Shown here: positions 24,589 to 32,825 of the stretch, one piece after another | Layout of the letters: each line of letters starts with the position of its first letter | Position numbering within the stretch: the stretch's first letter is position 1 | Assembly: GCA_030537295.1 (NCBI GenBank) | Contig: JAUNNU010000009.1 | Coordinates: 1-37,587 of the forward strand | From: Bacteroidia bacterium | Lineage (GTDB): Bacteria > Bacteroidota > Bacteroidia > Bacteroidales > F082 | Direction: 5' to 3' | DNA length: 37,587 nucleotides | Program-made: the position numbers and the translations under genes | The notes under the pieces: generated by a model | The model's input: only the letters and a program-made list of their open reading frames with translations | Told to the model about the DNA's origin: nothing | Database searches by the model: none

Positions 24589-27282
24589 ATGAAGAAAAAG
24601 AGGATAGCATACAGGATATTCGGAGTATTTGCGATAGCTTTGGCCGCATTCGTTTTGGTGTCGTGTTCGACGAAGAAAAACACTTGGAGCAGAAGGGCGT
24701 GGCACAACATGACCGGTCATTATAACGTGTGGTGGAACGGCAACCAGAGCATGAAAGAGGGCGAACTGGCGCTGCGGCAGAGTGCCATCGACGACTATAC
24801 AAAGACGCTGCCGGTGTTCAACTACGGCACCAAGGAGAACGCGACGGCCCAGAACGCCAAGTTCGACCGCACAATAGAGAAGTCGGCGATATGCATCCAG
24901 AAACACTCGATGCGTTTCAACGGTAAGGAACACGTCAGATGCATCGACGACGCTTTCATCGACATGGCGAAGGCCCATTTCTACAAACAGGATTTCGTCC
25001 CCGCACGCCGCACGTTCGACTATGCAAACGTGAGCTATCCGACAAGCCGCGACCATTACACAGCAAATCTTTGGCTTGCAAAGACTTATATCGCCACGAA
25101 GGAATATGAGAAGGCGGAAGCCGCTTTGCAGTCGCTGCTCGTGACAAGCGCGTCAGGCGAGAAACTGCCGAAATACGTGCAGCGTAACCTCGACCTCGTC
25201 TTCGCCGACTATTACATCGCGGTTGGAAGAGAAAAAGAGGCGGTGAAATACCTGCGGAGCGCGTTGTTCACAGCGAAAGGCAAATACAACAAGAGCCGCG
25301 CCATGTTCATCCTCGGCCAGATCTACGCCGACCAAAAAGAATATGCGAAAGCGACAGAACAGTTCAAGAACGTCATCAAGGCACATCCGGAATACGTGAT
25401 GACATTCGAGTCACGGATGAACATCGCCAAATGCTCGACGGGAAGCGACACCACGGCGATGCTCAAGATGCTCCGCAAGATGCTCAAAGACACCAAGAAC
25501 ACCGATTACAAAGACCGCATTTACTACGCCATGTCCGACGTGGTGCTCAGGGAAGGCGACAGGCAGACTGGCATAGATTATCTGAGAAAGTCGGTGGCGG
25601 CGAGCAATACCAACGTGAACCAGAAGATAAAATCCTCGATGGAAGTCGCCGACATGCTCTTCAGCGACGGGGAATATGTGCTTTCGCAGGCTTATTTTGA
25701 CACGGCGGTGATGTCGATGGACAGGACGTATCCGGGTTACGACAGCCTCCTCAACCTCTCGGTGATGCTTTCTGACCTCGTCGGGAATCTTTCAACATAC
25801 GACCTCAACGACAGCCTGCTCCGGCTTTCAGTCATGGACACGGTTCATCTTTATGCCGTGATTGACAAGATTATCGAGGACTATCAGGCGGAACAGGAAC
25901 GTCTGGCGAAAGAAGCCGAGACGAAAGCCCAGATTGAGCTTCTCGGCGGTACCGCCGACCCGCAGATGTCGATGCCTACAGGCGACAACTCCAGCTGGTA
26001 TTTCTACAACTCGACTACGAGAACGCGCGGCATGAACGACTTCCAGAAGAAATGGGGCAAACGCGTGCTTGAGGATTACTGGTTCATCACCAACAAGCAA
26101 AGCATGAACCAGAGCGATGAGGAACTCCTTTCAGAAGAGGAACTCGCGGAAATGTCGGACGAGGAACGTGCGTCGTATATGAAAGAGCACGGACTCAGCG
26201 ACACCCCCGCTGACACCGCGAAATACACACAGCTCGACCGCGGTTATTACCTTCGTCAGATTCCATTCACCGACGAAGCCAAGGCGGAGGCGAACAAACA
26301 GATAGCCACGGCTCTCAACAACGTCGGGTTCATCTATTACAACGACCTCAAGGACTACGTACATTCCATCGAGGCTTACACCGAGCTGACGGAACGTTAT
26401 CCCGACAACGACAACGAGCTGTCGGCATGGTTCTACCTTTACAGGATGCACACCAAACGCGGCGAGGAGACGGAGGCGGACAACTACAAGAACCTCGTCC
26501 TGACAAAATATCCCGACTCAAACCAGGCGAAACTCATCCTCGACCCGGAACATTTCCTGAAAGAAGCACAGAAAGGCGCCGAAGCCGAACAGTTCTATAC
26601 AAAGACCTTCGACGCCTATCAGAACGGACAATACCAACGCGTGAGAATGAACGTCGAACGCGCGAGGAGACTCTATGCGGAAGACACCCTCCTCATGCCA
26701 CGTTTCGAATTCCTCGACGCCATCTCACTCGGCTATGTCGAAGTCGTTGACTCGATGGCGTACGCACTCTACCGCCTCGTCCAGAATTATCCCGAAAGCA
26801 GCATCAAGCCGTTTGCGATGGAGGTGCTTCTAAAGGCCAACGACATGTACAATCTCGGCCTGAACATCGAGAGCGCACGCCCGAAAGAAGAAGTCGCCGA
26901 AGAGGAAAAAGAATCGATTTACACGTTCAATCCGGATGAACCTTATTATATCTTGGTGATTTGCGACACGAAGAATGTGCGCATCAACCCTCTGAAAGTC
27001 CGCCTCAGCGACTTCAACAAAAACAATTTCAGGCTGTTGCAGCTCACTGTCAAGAACCTGATGTACAGCAAGGAGGAGGCGATGATCACCATCGAGAAGT
27101 TCGAGAACCTCTCGGCGACGAATGACTATTACAATGCGTTGTCAAACAACGACTACGTTTTCGGCGGCATCGAAGCCGGAAATTACAAAATCATAAAAGT
27201 ATCAATTTCCAACTATCCGATATTCTATCAGCAGAAAAACATTGATGAATACATGGAGTTCTGGAATCAAAACAACAAGTAA
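24589..27282 (+). CDS. porW: Type IX secretion system TPR lipoprotein PorW/SprE
   Basis: Periplasmic lipoprotein of 897 residues with lipobox LVSC (Cys26) then CSTKKNTWSRRAWHNMTGHY and NVWWNGNQSMKEGE, the opening characteristic of SprE (Flavobacterium) and PorW (Porphyromonas). Multiple TPR-like repeats fill residues about 110-330 (e.g. MFILGQIYADQKEYAKATEQ) and 580-680 (e.g. IYYNDLKDYVHSIEAYTELT). A C-terminal domain follows (about 780-897, ILVICDTKNVRINPLKVRLS to YMEFWNQNNK). Family members are required for T9SS secretion and gliding and connect the motor/ring to outer-membrane translocon components such as PorN or PorD. Its presence far from gldKLMN is normal. One nt separates its stop from the bactofilin ATG, so the two are tightly coupled. 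Confidence 0.93.
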   Translation: MKKKRIAYRIFGVFAIALAAFVLVSCSTKKNTWSRRAWHNMTGHYNVWWNGNQSMKEGELALRQSAIDDYTKTLPVFNYGTKENATAQNAKFDRTIEKSAICIQKHSMRFNGKEHVRCIDDAFIDMAKAHFYKQDFVPARRTFDYANVSYPTSRDHYTANLWLAKTYIATKEYEKAEAALQSLLVTSASGEKLPKYVQRNLDLVFADYYIAVGREKEAVKYLRSALFTAKGKYNKSRAMFILGQIYADQKEYAKATEQFKNVIKAHPEYVMTFESRMNIAKCSTGSDTTAMLKMLRKMLKDTKNTDYKDRIYYAMSDVVLREGDRQTGIDYLRKSVAASNTNVNQKIKSSMEVADMLFSDGEYVLSQAYFDTAVMSMDRTYPGYDSLLNLSVMLSDLVGNLSTYDLNDSLLRLSVMDTVHLYAVIDKIIEDYQAEQERLAKEAETKAQIELLGGTADPQMSMPTGDNSSWYFYNSTTRTRGMNDFQKKWGKRVLEDYWFITNKQSMNQSDEELLSEEELAEMSDEERASYMKEHGLSDTPADTAKYTQLDRGYYLRQIPFTDEAKAEANKQIATALNNVGFIYYNDLKDYVHSIEAYTELTERYPDNDNELSAWFYLYRMHTKRGEETEADNYKNLVLTKYPDSNQAKLILDPEHFLKEAQKGAEAEQFYTKTFDAYQNGQYQRVRMNVERARRLYAEDTLLMPRFEFLDAISLGYVEVVDSMAYALYRLVQNYPESSIKPFAMEVLLKANDMYNLGLNIESARPKEEVAEEEKESIYTFNPDEPYYILVICDTKNVRINPLKVRLSDFNKNNFRLLQLTVKNLMYSKEEAMITIEKFENLSATNDYYNALSNNDYVFGGIEAGNYKIIKVSISNYPIFYQQKNIDEYMEFWNQNNK

Positions 27283-27283
27283 C

Positions 27284-27649
27284 ATGGCAAATAACACATC
27301 AGAAGCAACAGGCAGGAACAACCTCATTGGCAGCGGTACGAACATCAAAGGCGACGTTGAGGCGTCGGGCGACATCCGTATCGACGGTGCTATCACAGGC
27401 ACGTTGAAATCGAGCGGCAAGGTCGTCATCGGACAGCAAGGCTATGTCGAGGGCACCGTGATATGCAAGAACGCCGACATCTCCGGCAAAGTGAAAGGCA
27501 CGTTGAAAGTCGAGGAACTCACATCTCTGAAGTCAACATCGCGTCTTGAAGTTGACCTTTACACGAAACAGCTTTTCATAGAAGTGGGAGCGATTTTCAC
27601 CGGCAAATGCGAAATGGGCCAGAAACCTGCTGAAGTTCAAAAGAAATAA
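27284..27649 (+). CDS. Bactofilin (polymer-forming cytoskeletal protein)
   Basis: Bactofilin (DUF583) of 121 residues. Residues about 15-110 are the right-handed beta-helix core with the recurring hydrophobic-Gly pattern (NLIGSGTNIKGDVEASGDIR, IDGAITGTLKSSGKVVIGQQ, GYVEGTVICKNADISGKVKG). Bactofilins polymerise without nucleotides into filaments that localise cell-wall enzymes or shape factors. I start at the ATG at 27284, 1 nt after porW; the in-frame codon at 27242 lies inside porW. The coupling with porW is consistent with an envelope or cell-shape role. Confidence 0.93.
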   Translation: MANNTSEATGRNNLIGSGTNIKGDVEASGDIRIDGAITGTLKSSGKVVIGQQGYVEGTVICKNADISGKVKGTLKVEELTSLKSTSRLEVDLYTKQLFIEVGAIFTGKCEMGQKPAEVQKK

Positions 27650-27651
27650 TC

Positions 27652-28032
27652 ATGAAAATCTCGAAGAAAGACAAGGGTTTCCTTTCAGGCCTCATCTGGC
27701 TGACGCTCGCTGTCAGCGCGGCGTCGTTGGGTCTCGCCAAGTTCGCCACGGTGTGGTGGCCGCTGATGATAATATTTTTCTTCATCGTCAGCTTGGTGAT
27801 GTACCGCTGCTGCGAGAAGGCAAGGCAGAAAGACATGCGCAAGTTTTACAATTTCTACATGGTTTCAACCGTGGTGAAACTCGTCGTGTATCTTTCCATT
27901 CTTACAATATATTCGCTGAATTTCAAAGAAGACTCAAAACGTTTCATACTAACGTTTTTAGCTTACTACGTGATTTACAGCGTCTTTGAGACTTATCAGC
28001 TTGTAAAGAAAAAGAAAGCAAAAGATGAATGA
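27652..28032 (+). CDS. Small four-helix membrane protein, tentatively AtpI-like
   Basis: A 126-residue integral membrane protein. Four hydrophobic helices are visible (about 11-29, 34-51, 67-88, 97-117), with Lys/Arg-rich ends (N-terminal [10 protein letters not shown]-terminal KKKKAKDE) facing the cytoplasm. The topology and neighbourhood (next to bactofilin, as in other Bacteroidota where AtpI/AtpZ-like proteins follow bactofilin before the F-ATPase operon) suggest an ATP-synthase subunit I relative, but no ATP synthase gene follows here and no clear motif confirms it. It starts 2 nt after bactofilin and its last 8 nt overlap folE, so it is translated from the same message. Confidence 0.75.
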   Translation: MKISKKDKGFLSGLIWLTLAVSAASLGLAKFATVWWPLMIIFFFIVSLVMYRCCEKARQKDMRKFYNFYMVSTVVKLVVYLSILTIYSLNFKEDSKRFILTFLAYYVIYSVFETYQLVKKKKAKDE

Positions 28033-28633
28033 AATCATAGGATACGAGAAAATCGAGAAATTTGACCCGGAACGCACGGAGAAACTGATGGAACATTACA
28101 GGGCGATTCTCCAGCTTCTCGGCGAGAACCCCGACAGGGAAGGCCTCTTGAAGACACCTTTCAGGATGGCGAGGTCGATGCAGTTCCTGACACAGGGCTA
28201 CAACCTCGACCCGATGGAGATTCTTCTCTCGGCGCGTTTCAAGGAAGACTATCGCCAGATGGTGATTGTCAAGGACATAGAACTGTACTCATTGTGCGAA
28301 CATCATCTCATTCCGTTCATCGGGAAGGCTCACGTCGCCTACATACCCAACGGTTACATCACCGGACTGAGCAAGATAGCGAGAGTGGTGGAGGCTTATT
28401 CGCGCCGGCTTCAGGTGCAGGAACGACTGACGACACAGATCAAGAACGCCATCAACGACGCGCTTCATCCGCTCGGCGTCGCAGTCGTCATAGAGGCGAA
28501 ACATCTCTGCATGAGCATGAGAGGCGTGCAGAAACAGAACTCCGTCACTACGACTTCGGATTTCATCGGGGCGTTTGAGAGAAACGAGACACGCGCCGAA
28601 TTTTTACAACTTTTAGGAAAAAATTTACATTAA
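28025..28633 (+). CDS. folE: GTP cyclohydrolase I
   Basis: Cytosolic homodecameric enzyme of 202 residues converting GTP to 7,8-dihydroneopterin triphosphate, the first step to folate. Zinc ligands Cys91 and His94 (in [17 protein letters not shown]) and Cys162 (in [11 protein letters not shown]) are present, with the substrate-site segments [20 protein letters not shown] and TTTSDFIG. Length is normal. The ATG at 28025 overlaps the end of the preceding membrane-protein gene by 8 nt, indicating translational coupling; no other folate gene is adjacent. Confidence 0.97.
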   Translation: MNEIIGYEKIEKFDPERTEKLMEHYRAILQLLGENPDREGLLKTPFRMARSMQFLTQGYNLDPMEILLSARFKEDYRQMVIVKDIELYSLCEHHLIPFIGKAHVAYIPNGYITGLSKIARVVEAYSRRLQVQERLTTQIKNAINDALHPLGVAVVIEAKHLCMSMRGVQKQNSVTTTSDFIGAFERNETRAEFLQLLGKNLH

Positions 28634-28653
28634 TTAAAAACCAATAATCTTAT

Positions 28654-29355
28654 ATGTATCAAGAAACAAAGGCATTATCAAACACTTTCATGGCAAACGT
28701 CTTCAGCTGGATGTTTGCGGCAATGGGACTCACGGCACTCGCGGCGTATCTTTTCGGCACAAGCGATGAGCTTTTCTCACTCATCTACGGCATTAACGAG
28801 AAAGGCGTGATGTCAATGACAATGTTAGGCTGGATTGTGACATTCGCGCCGTTCATCATCGTGCTCGGCATGTCGTTCAGCGGAAACAAACTCAGCACAA
28901 GGTCAACAATATTGCTTTACCTGCTTTATTCCACCCTCATGGGGATGAGTTTGAGCTCGATATTTTACGTTTACACGAGTGCGTCGATAGCGAAAACTTT
29001 TGTCATCACCGCGGGGATGTTCGGAATCATGGCGATAATGGGTTACACCACAAAGACCGACCTCACCAAGCTCGGATCAATCCTGCTCATGGCTCTGTTC
29101 GGGATGATCATCGCGATGCTCGTGAATTTCTTCACGCACAGCGCACGTCTGGAATACATCATCAGCGTTGCCGGCGTGATCGTCTTCACAGGCCTGACGG
29201 CATACGATGTTCAGAAAATCAAAAATATAGGGCAGTTGGGAATCGATGAGAATGACACGATGATGAAAATCACAATCTTCGCGGCGTTGAGCCTGTACCT
29301 CGACTTCCTCAATCTTTTCCTTTATCTTTTGAGATTTTTCGGAAGAAGAGACTAA
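28654..29355 (+). CDS. Bax inhibitor-1/YccA family membrane protein
   Basis: A 233-residue polytopic protein of the TMBIM/BI-1 (UPF0005) family with about seven transmembrane helices and the conserved C-terminal sequence FAALSLYLDFLNLFLYLLRF. Also matching is FTGLTAYDVQKIK before the last helix. Homologues are pH-sensitive calcium leak channels (BsYetJ) or partners of the FtsH protease (YccA); the role here is unknown. It begins 20 nt after folE with no obvious separate promoter. Confidence 0.93.
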   Translation: MYQETKALSNTFMANVFSWMFAAMGLTALAAYLFGTSDELFSLIYGINEKGVMSMTMLGWIVTFAPFIIVLGMSFSGNKLSTRSTILLYLLYSTLMGMSLSSIFYVYTSASIAKTFVITAGMFGIMAIMGYTTKTDLTKLGSILLMALFGMIIAMLVNFFTHSARLEYIISVAGVIVFTGLTAYDVQKIKNIGQLGIDENDTMMKITIFAALSLYLDFLNLFLYLLRFFGRRD

Positions 29356-29362
29356 TGAATTT

Positions 29363-29380
29363 ACACCTTATTAATATATA
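29363..29380. repeat. 18-bp AT-rich repeat, copy 2
   Basis: Identical to the 18 bp at 19614-19631 (ACACCTTATTAATATATA), here ending 5 nt before the fabD ATG, so it makes up most of the fabD leader gap. Confidence 0.4.
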
Positions 29381-29385
29381 AAGAG

Positions 29386-30267
29386 ATGAAAGCATACGTT
29401 TTTCCGGGACAGGGTGCCCAATTCGTTGGGATGGGCAAGGATTTGTACGATAAGTTCCCGAAAGCCAAGGACTTGTTTGCCAAGGCGAATGATATTTTGA
29501 AGTTTAACATTACGGACGTTATGTTCGAGGGCACTGATGAAGACCTGCGCCAGACGAAGGTGACGCAGCCGGCCATCTTCCTTCATTCAGTCATTTTGGC
29601 GATGATGCTTGAGGACTTCCGTCCCGACATGGTTGCCGGTCACTCGCTCGGCGAGTTCTCCGCGTTGGTCGCGAACCGCGTCTTAACATTTGAAGACGGC
29701 CTCCGTTTGGTGTCGCAGCGCGCGATGGCGATGCAGAAGGCCTGCGATGCAAACCCGGGCACGATGGCCGCCATCATAAATCTTGAAGATGATAAGATCA
29801 AGTCGATATGCGAATCGATAAAAGAGGTCGTCGTTCCTGCGAACTACAATAGCCCCGGACAGGTTGTCATCTCCGGTTCTGTCGAAGGTGTCGCCATCGC
29901 CTGCGAGAAGATGAAGGAGGCTGGCGCAAAACGTGCGTTACCGCTCAACGTCGGCGGCGCATTCCACAGCCCGCTGATGGAACCGGCACGTGAGGAACTC
30001 GCCGAAGCCATCATGAAAACAAGGTTCGCGGAAGGTATCTGCCCGGTATATCAGAATGTAACAGGCCAGGCCGTGAACGACCCCGAAATCATCAAGAGCA
30101 ACCTCATCAAACAACTGACGTCACCGGTGCACTGGACGCAGACGATGGAGAACATGGTCGCGGCGGGCGTGAACCAAGTGGTCGAAGTCGGCCCCGGCAC
30201 TGTGCTTCAGGGTCTTTTCAAGAGAACGTTCAAGACGTTGGAACTGAATAGCGCGACAATAGAATGA
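29386..30267 (+). CDS. fabD: Malonyl-CoA:ACP transacylase
   Basis: Cytosolic enzyme of 293 residues that loads malonyl groups on acyl carrier protein for fatty-acid synthesis. The N-terminal FPGQGAQFVGMG gives the oxyanion-hole Gln11, the nucleophile is Ser87 in GHSLGEFS, Arg112 in SQRAMAM holds the malonyl carboxylate, and His194 in GGAFHSPLM completes the dyad. Late motif VVEVGPGTVLQGL is also standard. Its stop overlaps the S41 protease start by four bases (ATGA), so the two are coupled. No other fab gene is next to it. Confidence 0.96.
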   Translation: MKAYVFPGQGAQFVGMGKDLYDKFPKAKDLFAKANDILKFNITDVMFEGTDEDLRQTKVTQPAIFLHSVILAMMLEDFRPDMVAGHSLGEFSALVANRVLTFEDGLRLVSQRAMAMQKACDANPGTMAAIINLEDDKIKSICESIKEVVVPANYNSPGQVVISGSVEGVAIACEKMKEAGAKRALPLNVGGAFHSPLMEPAREELAEAIMKTRFAEGICPVYQNVTGQAVNDPEIIKSNLIKQLTSPVHWTQTMENMVAAGVNQVVEVGPGTVLQGLFKRTFKTLELNSATIE

Positions 30268-31847
30268 AACGAAACGTCCTGACACCGGTTTTCATGGCCG
30301 TGGCGATGGCTCTCGGCGTCGTCATGGGGATCGCTATCGCCCGTGGCAACGGCGATAAGACCGTCATTCAAGGCAGTGGAGACTTGAATACGATAGAAAA
30401 AGTCTTTTATCTTATTCAGAATGAATACGTTGATACCGTAAACATCGACCAGCTTCAGGTTGATGCCGTGACGAGCGTCATCGATGAGATGGACCCGCAC
30501 AGCGAATATTTCGTGCCTGAGGTCTTGGAAGAGGTCACGGAGGAACTTCAAGGCAGCTTTGAAGGCATAGGTGTGACGTTCCGTATCGAACACGACACGA
30601 TAACCATCATCAACACCATCAAGGGCGGCCCGTCGGAAAAGGTCGGGATTCAGGGCGGCGACAGGATCATATACGTCGGCGACAGCATAGTTGCCGGAAA
30701 CGGAATCACCAACGCTACGGCGATGAAACTCCTCAAAGGCCCGCGCAACACCAAAGTGGAAGTGAAAGTGCTCCGCCGCGGCATCGCCGAGCTTCTCGAC
30801 TTCACCATCACACGCGACGTCATCCCGACATACAGCGTCGAAGTGGCATATATGATTGACGACACAACGGGTTATCTGAAACTGTCGAAGTTTATCGCCA
30901 CCACGCACAAGGAGTTCGTGAAGGCCGTCAAGGAACTGAAAGCCGAAGGCATGACGAATTTCATCTTCGACCTGCGCGGCAACAGCGGCGGCTACCTCGG
31001 CGAGGCCGTTGACATCGTTGACGAGATGCTGCCGAAAGGAAGCCTCATCGTTTACACGCAAGGCGAACACCGCGACCGTCAGTATATCTATGCGAGGAGA
31101 AACGGAATGCTCGAAGACATGCCGGTGACTATTCTCATCGACGAAGGCTCGGCGAGCGCGAGCGAGATAGTGGCCGGAGCGTTGCAGGACAACGACCGCG
31201 GCACCATCGTCGGACGACGTTCGTTCGGAAAAGGCCTCGTGCAGGAACAGTTCGACCTCGGCGACGGAGCCGGACTGCGTCTCACCGTGGCGCGTTACTA
31301 CACCCCCACAGGCCGATGCATACAGAAACCTTACGACGGCGACAGAGAGAAATATCTTTTCGAGGCTTACGACAGATACACATCAGGTGAGATGTTCACC
31401 GCCGACAGCATCCATTTCGCTGATTCTCTGAAATATACGACCCCAGGCGGCAAAATAGTCTATGGCGGCGGAGGCATCATGCCAGATGTCTATGTGCCGC
31501 TCAAACAAGACACGACCGAATATTTCTTCAACAAAGTGGTGAACGCAAGCATCCTCTTCCAGTACGCCTTCGACTTCTCCGACTCACATCGCGATGAGAT
31601 CCTCGGCTATGGAAACGCGAAGAATTTCAATGACAACTTCGTGTTTTCAGAAAAAATGTTCAACGACATCTTGAAGGAAGCAAAGAAAAAGAAAATCACC
31701 GGCACCGACGAACAGGTTGAAAAAGCACGAGAGCTGATGGGACCTCTGTTCAAGGCATACGTCGCACGTAATATCTTCAGCGATGAGGAATTTTACCCGA
31801 TTTATGAACCGCTCGACGAGATATTGCAAAAAGCGTTAAAAAAATAA
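30264..31847 (+). CDS. S41 family C-terminal processing protease (CtpA/Prc-like)
   Basis: Periplasmic, membrane-anchored serine protease of 527 residues. An N-terminal hydrophobic segment (about 7-26) is followed by a regulatory helical region, a PDZ domain (about 95-170, SFEGIGVTFRI and GGDRIIYVGDSIV), and the S41 domain. The Ser/Lys dyad is present: serine in DEGSASASEIVAG (Ser298 region) and Lys323 in RRSFGKGLVQEQ; NSGGYLGEAVDIVDEM is the family substrate-site segment. These proteases trim or degrade C-termini of envelope proteins. A C-terminal extension (about 365-527) is common in Bacteroidota members. Its ATG overlaps the fabD stop. Confidence 0.95.
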   Translation: MKRNVLTPVFMAVAMALGVVMGIAIARGNGDKTVIQGSGDLNTIEKVFYLIQNEYVDTVNIDQLQVDAVTSVIDEMDPHSEYFVPEVLEEVTEELQGSFEGIGVTFRIEHDTITIINTIKGGPSEKVGIQGGDRIIYVGDSIVAGNGITNATAMKLLKGPRNTKVEVKVLRRGIAELLDFTITRDVIPTYSVEVAYMIDDTTGYLKLSKFIATTHKEFVKAVKELKAEGMTNFIFDLRGNSGGYLGEAVDIVDEMLPKGSLIVYTQGEHRDRQYIYARRNGMLEDMPVTILIDEGSASASEIVAGALQDNDRGTIVGRRSFGKGLVQEQFDLGDGAGLRLTVARYYTPTGRCIQKPYDGDREKYLFEAYDRYTSGEMFTADSIHFADSLKYTTPGGKIVYGGGGIMPDVYVPLKQDTTEYFFNKVVNASILFQYAFDFSDSHRDEILGYGNAKNFNDNFVFSEKMFNDILKEAKKKKITGTDEQVEKARELMGPLFKAYVARNIFSDEEFYPIYEPLDEILQKALKK

Positions 31848-31880
31848 TATTTTTAATGTAAAGACTATCAAAATAATTCA

Positions 31881-31888
31881 TATCTTTG
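31881..31888 (+). promoter_or_regulatory. Promoter -7 element of the DUF177-rpmF unit
   Basis: TATCTTTG is an exact TAnnTTTG match 17 nt upstream of the ATG at 31906, in the 58-nt gap after the S41 protease gene. The leader would be only about 10 nt. No clear -33 TTG. Confidence 0.65.
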
Positions 31889-31905
31889 CACCCCGAATTG
31901 GTATT

Positions 31906-32442
31906 ATGAAAAAAGAAGAAAACGAATATACAATTCCATTGACTGGGTTAGCCTTCGGACATACTGAATATCAATATGTTATAGGCGACAGTTTCTTCGG
32001 AAAAAGAGATTATTCCGAGGTTCAGAATGGTGTTGTAAACCTTCATTTGGACGTTGAAAAATTAGAGACAATGTTCATTTTGACGTTGAATTTTGAAGGA
32101 AAAGTTGTTCTTCAGTGCGACAGATGCGGCGATGACTACGAACAGCCTGTCGAAGGTTCGGCCGAAATATTCCTGAAATACGGGGCCGAAGACAACGATG
32201 AGGACGGTGATGTCATCTTCATAACAAAAAACGACAACGAGTTTGACCTCGGCAATCTGTTTTATGAATACATCATCTTGTCACTGCCGATTCACCGCGT
32301 TCATGAGAATGAAAGCGACTGCAACCAGGAAGTGTTGGATATGTTGTACAACGCCGATGAAGACGAAGATGAAGGGGAGAACGACACCAATCAGGCCTGG
32401 AGTGAGATGATGAAACAATTGAAAGACAAATTAGATAATTAG
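31906..32442 (+). CDS. DUF177 (YceD-like) protein
   Basis: A 178-residue acidic protein of the DUF177 family, found upstream of rpmF in most bacteria. The core has the Cys pair CDRCGDDYEQPVEGSAEIFL (Cys71, Cys74) and the segment FDLGNLFYEYIILSLPIH then RVHENESDCN. In other bacteria and chloroplasts YceD relatives help 23S rRNA maturation or accumulation. The acidic C-terminal stretch NADEDEDEGEND is low-complexity. Rpmf follows 20 nt downstream, so the pair is a ribosome-related unit; unlike in many bacteria, plsX/fabH do not follow. Confidence 0.9.
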   Translation: MKKEENEYTIPLTGLAFGHTEYQYVIGDSFFGKRDYSEVQNGVVNLHLDVEKLETMFILTLNFEGKVVLQCDRCGDDYEQPVEGSAEIFLKYGAEDNDEDGDVIFITKNDNEFDLGNLFYEYIILSLPIHRVHENESDCNQEVLDMLYNADEDEDEGENDTNQAWSEMMKQLKDKLDN

Positions 32443-32462
32443 TAACTAAAAAATAGTGTAAA

Positions 32463-32651
32463 ATGGCACATCCAAAACGAAGACAGTCTCATACAAGAGG
32501 CGCAAAGAGAAGAACTCATTACAAAGCAGAATGCCCAACATTGGCAACATGCCCGGTAACAGGTACAATTCACGTATATCACAGAGCATACTATGTTGAC
32601 GGTGACCTTTACTACAAAGGAAAACTCGTCATGGAAGGCGCAAAAAAATAA
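32463..32651 (+). CDS. rpmF: 50S ribosomal protein L32
   Basis: Ribosomal protein of 62 residues beginning MAHPKRRQSHTRGAKRRTHY, an unmistakable L32 N-terminus. The zinc ribbon is degenerate: where zinc-binding L32 has CPNCG ... CxxCG, this one reads TCPVTGTIHVYHRAYYVDGD followed by YYKGK. Only Cys24 and Cys30 remain, too few for a normal site, so this is a zinc-independent (C-minus) form of the kind found in Flavobacteriia-like L32. It is followed by a long hairpin. Confidence 0.97.
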   Translation: MAHPKRRQSHTRGAKRRTHYKAECPTLATCPVTGTIHVYHRAYYVDGDLYYKGKLVMEGAKK

Positions 32652-32660
32652 ATCGTGAAT

Positions 32661-32732
32661 AAAGGCATATTGATAAAGATTTGATTCATCGGGGAAGCAA
32701 TTCCCTGATGAAGTGAATCTTTGTCGCCTTTT
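32661..32732. other. Long imperfect hairpin downstream of rpmF
   Basis: Directly 3' of rpmF the sequence folds into one long hairpin: AAAGGC (32661-32666) with GCCTTT (32726-32731) after a 5-nt bulge, then GATAAAGATT (32672-32681) with AATCTTTGTC (32716-32725) including one G-U, a 3x3 internal loop (TGA/GTG), and TTCATCGGGGAA (32685-32696) with TTCCCTGATGAA (32701-32712) including one G-U, capped by a GCAA tetraloop. About 28 base pairs in all. It lacks a run of T after the stem, apart from TTTT inside the pairing arm, so it is not a classic terminator. It could be a terminator-like 3' end, a processing site or a small mobile element. Confidence 0.7.
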
Positions 32733-32789
32733 ATGACAAGAAACAAAAATGTGAAAAGCTGCAAAACAGCAATATTTTCAAAAAAATCA

Positions 32790-32819
32790 TTGCGGAATAA
32801 AAAAAAGGTGTTATCTTTG
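32790..32819 (+). promoter_or_regulatory. Strong consensus promoter of a second candidate small RNA
   Basis: TTG (32790-32792), a 19-nt spacer and TATCTTTG (32812-32819) match the Bacteroidota promoter exactly in both elements and spacing, though no gene on the plus strand follows. Confidence 0.75.
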
Positions 32820-32825
32820 CAGCGA

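Noticed and set aside
30207-31070. 287-codon minus-strand frame
   Set aside because: Antisense to the fabD end and the S41 protease; no recognisable motifs.
32661-32732. Ordinary rho-independent terminator for rpmF
   Set aside because: The hairpin is long, interrupted by loops and not followed by a T run; terminator function cannot be excluded but is not the obvious reading.
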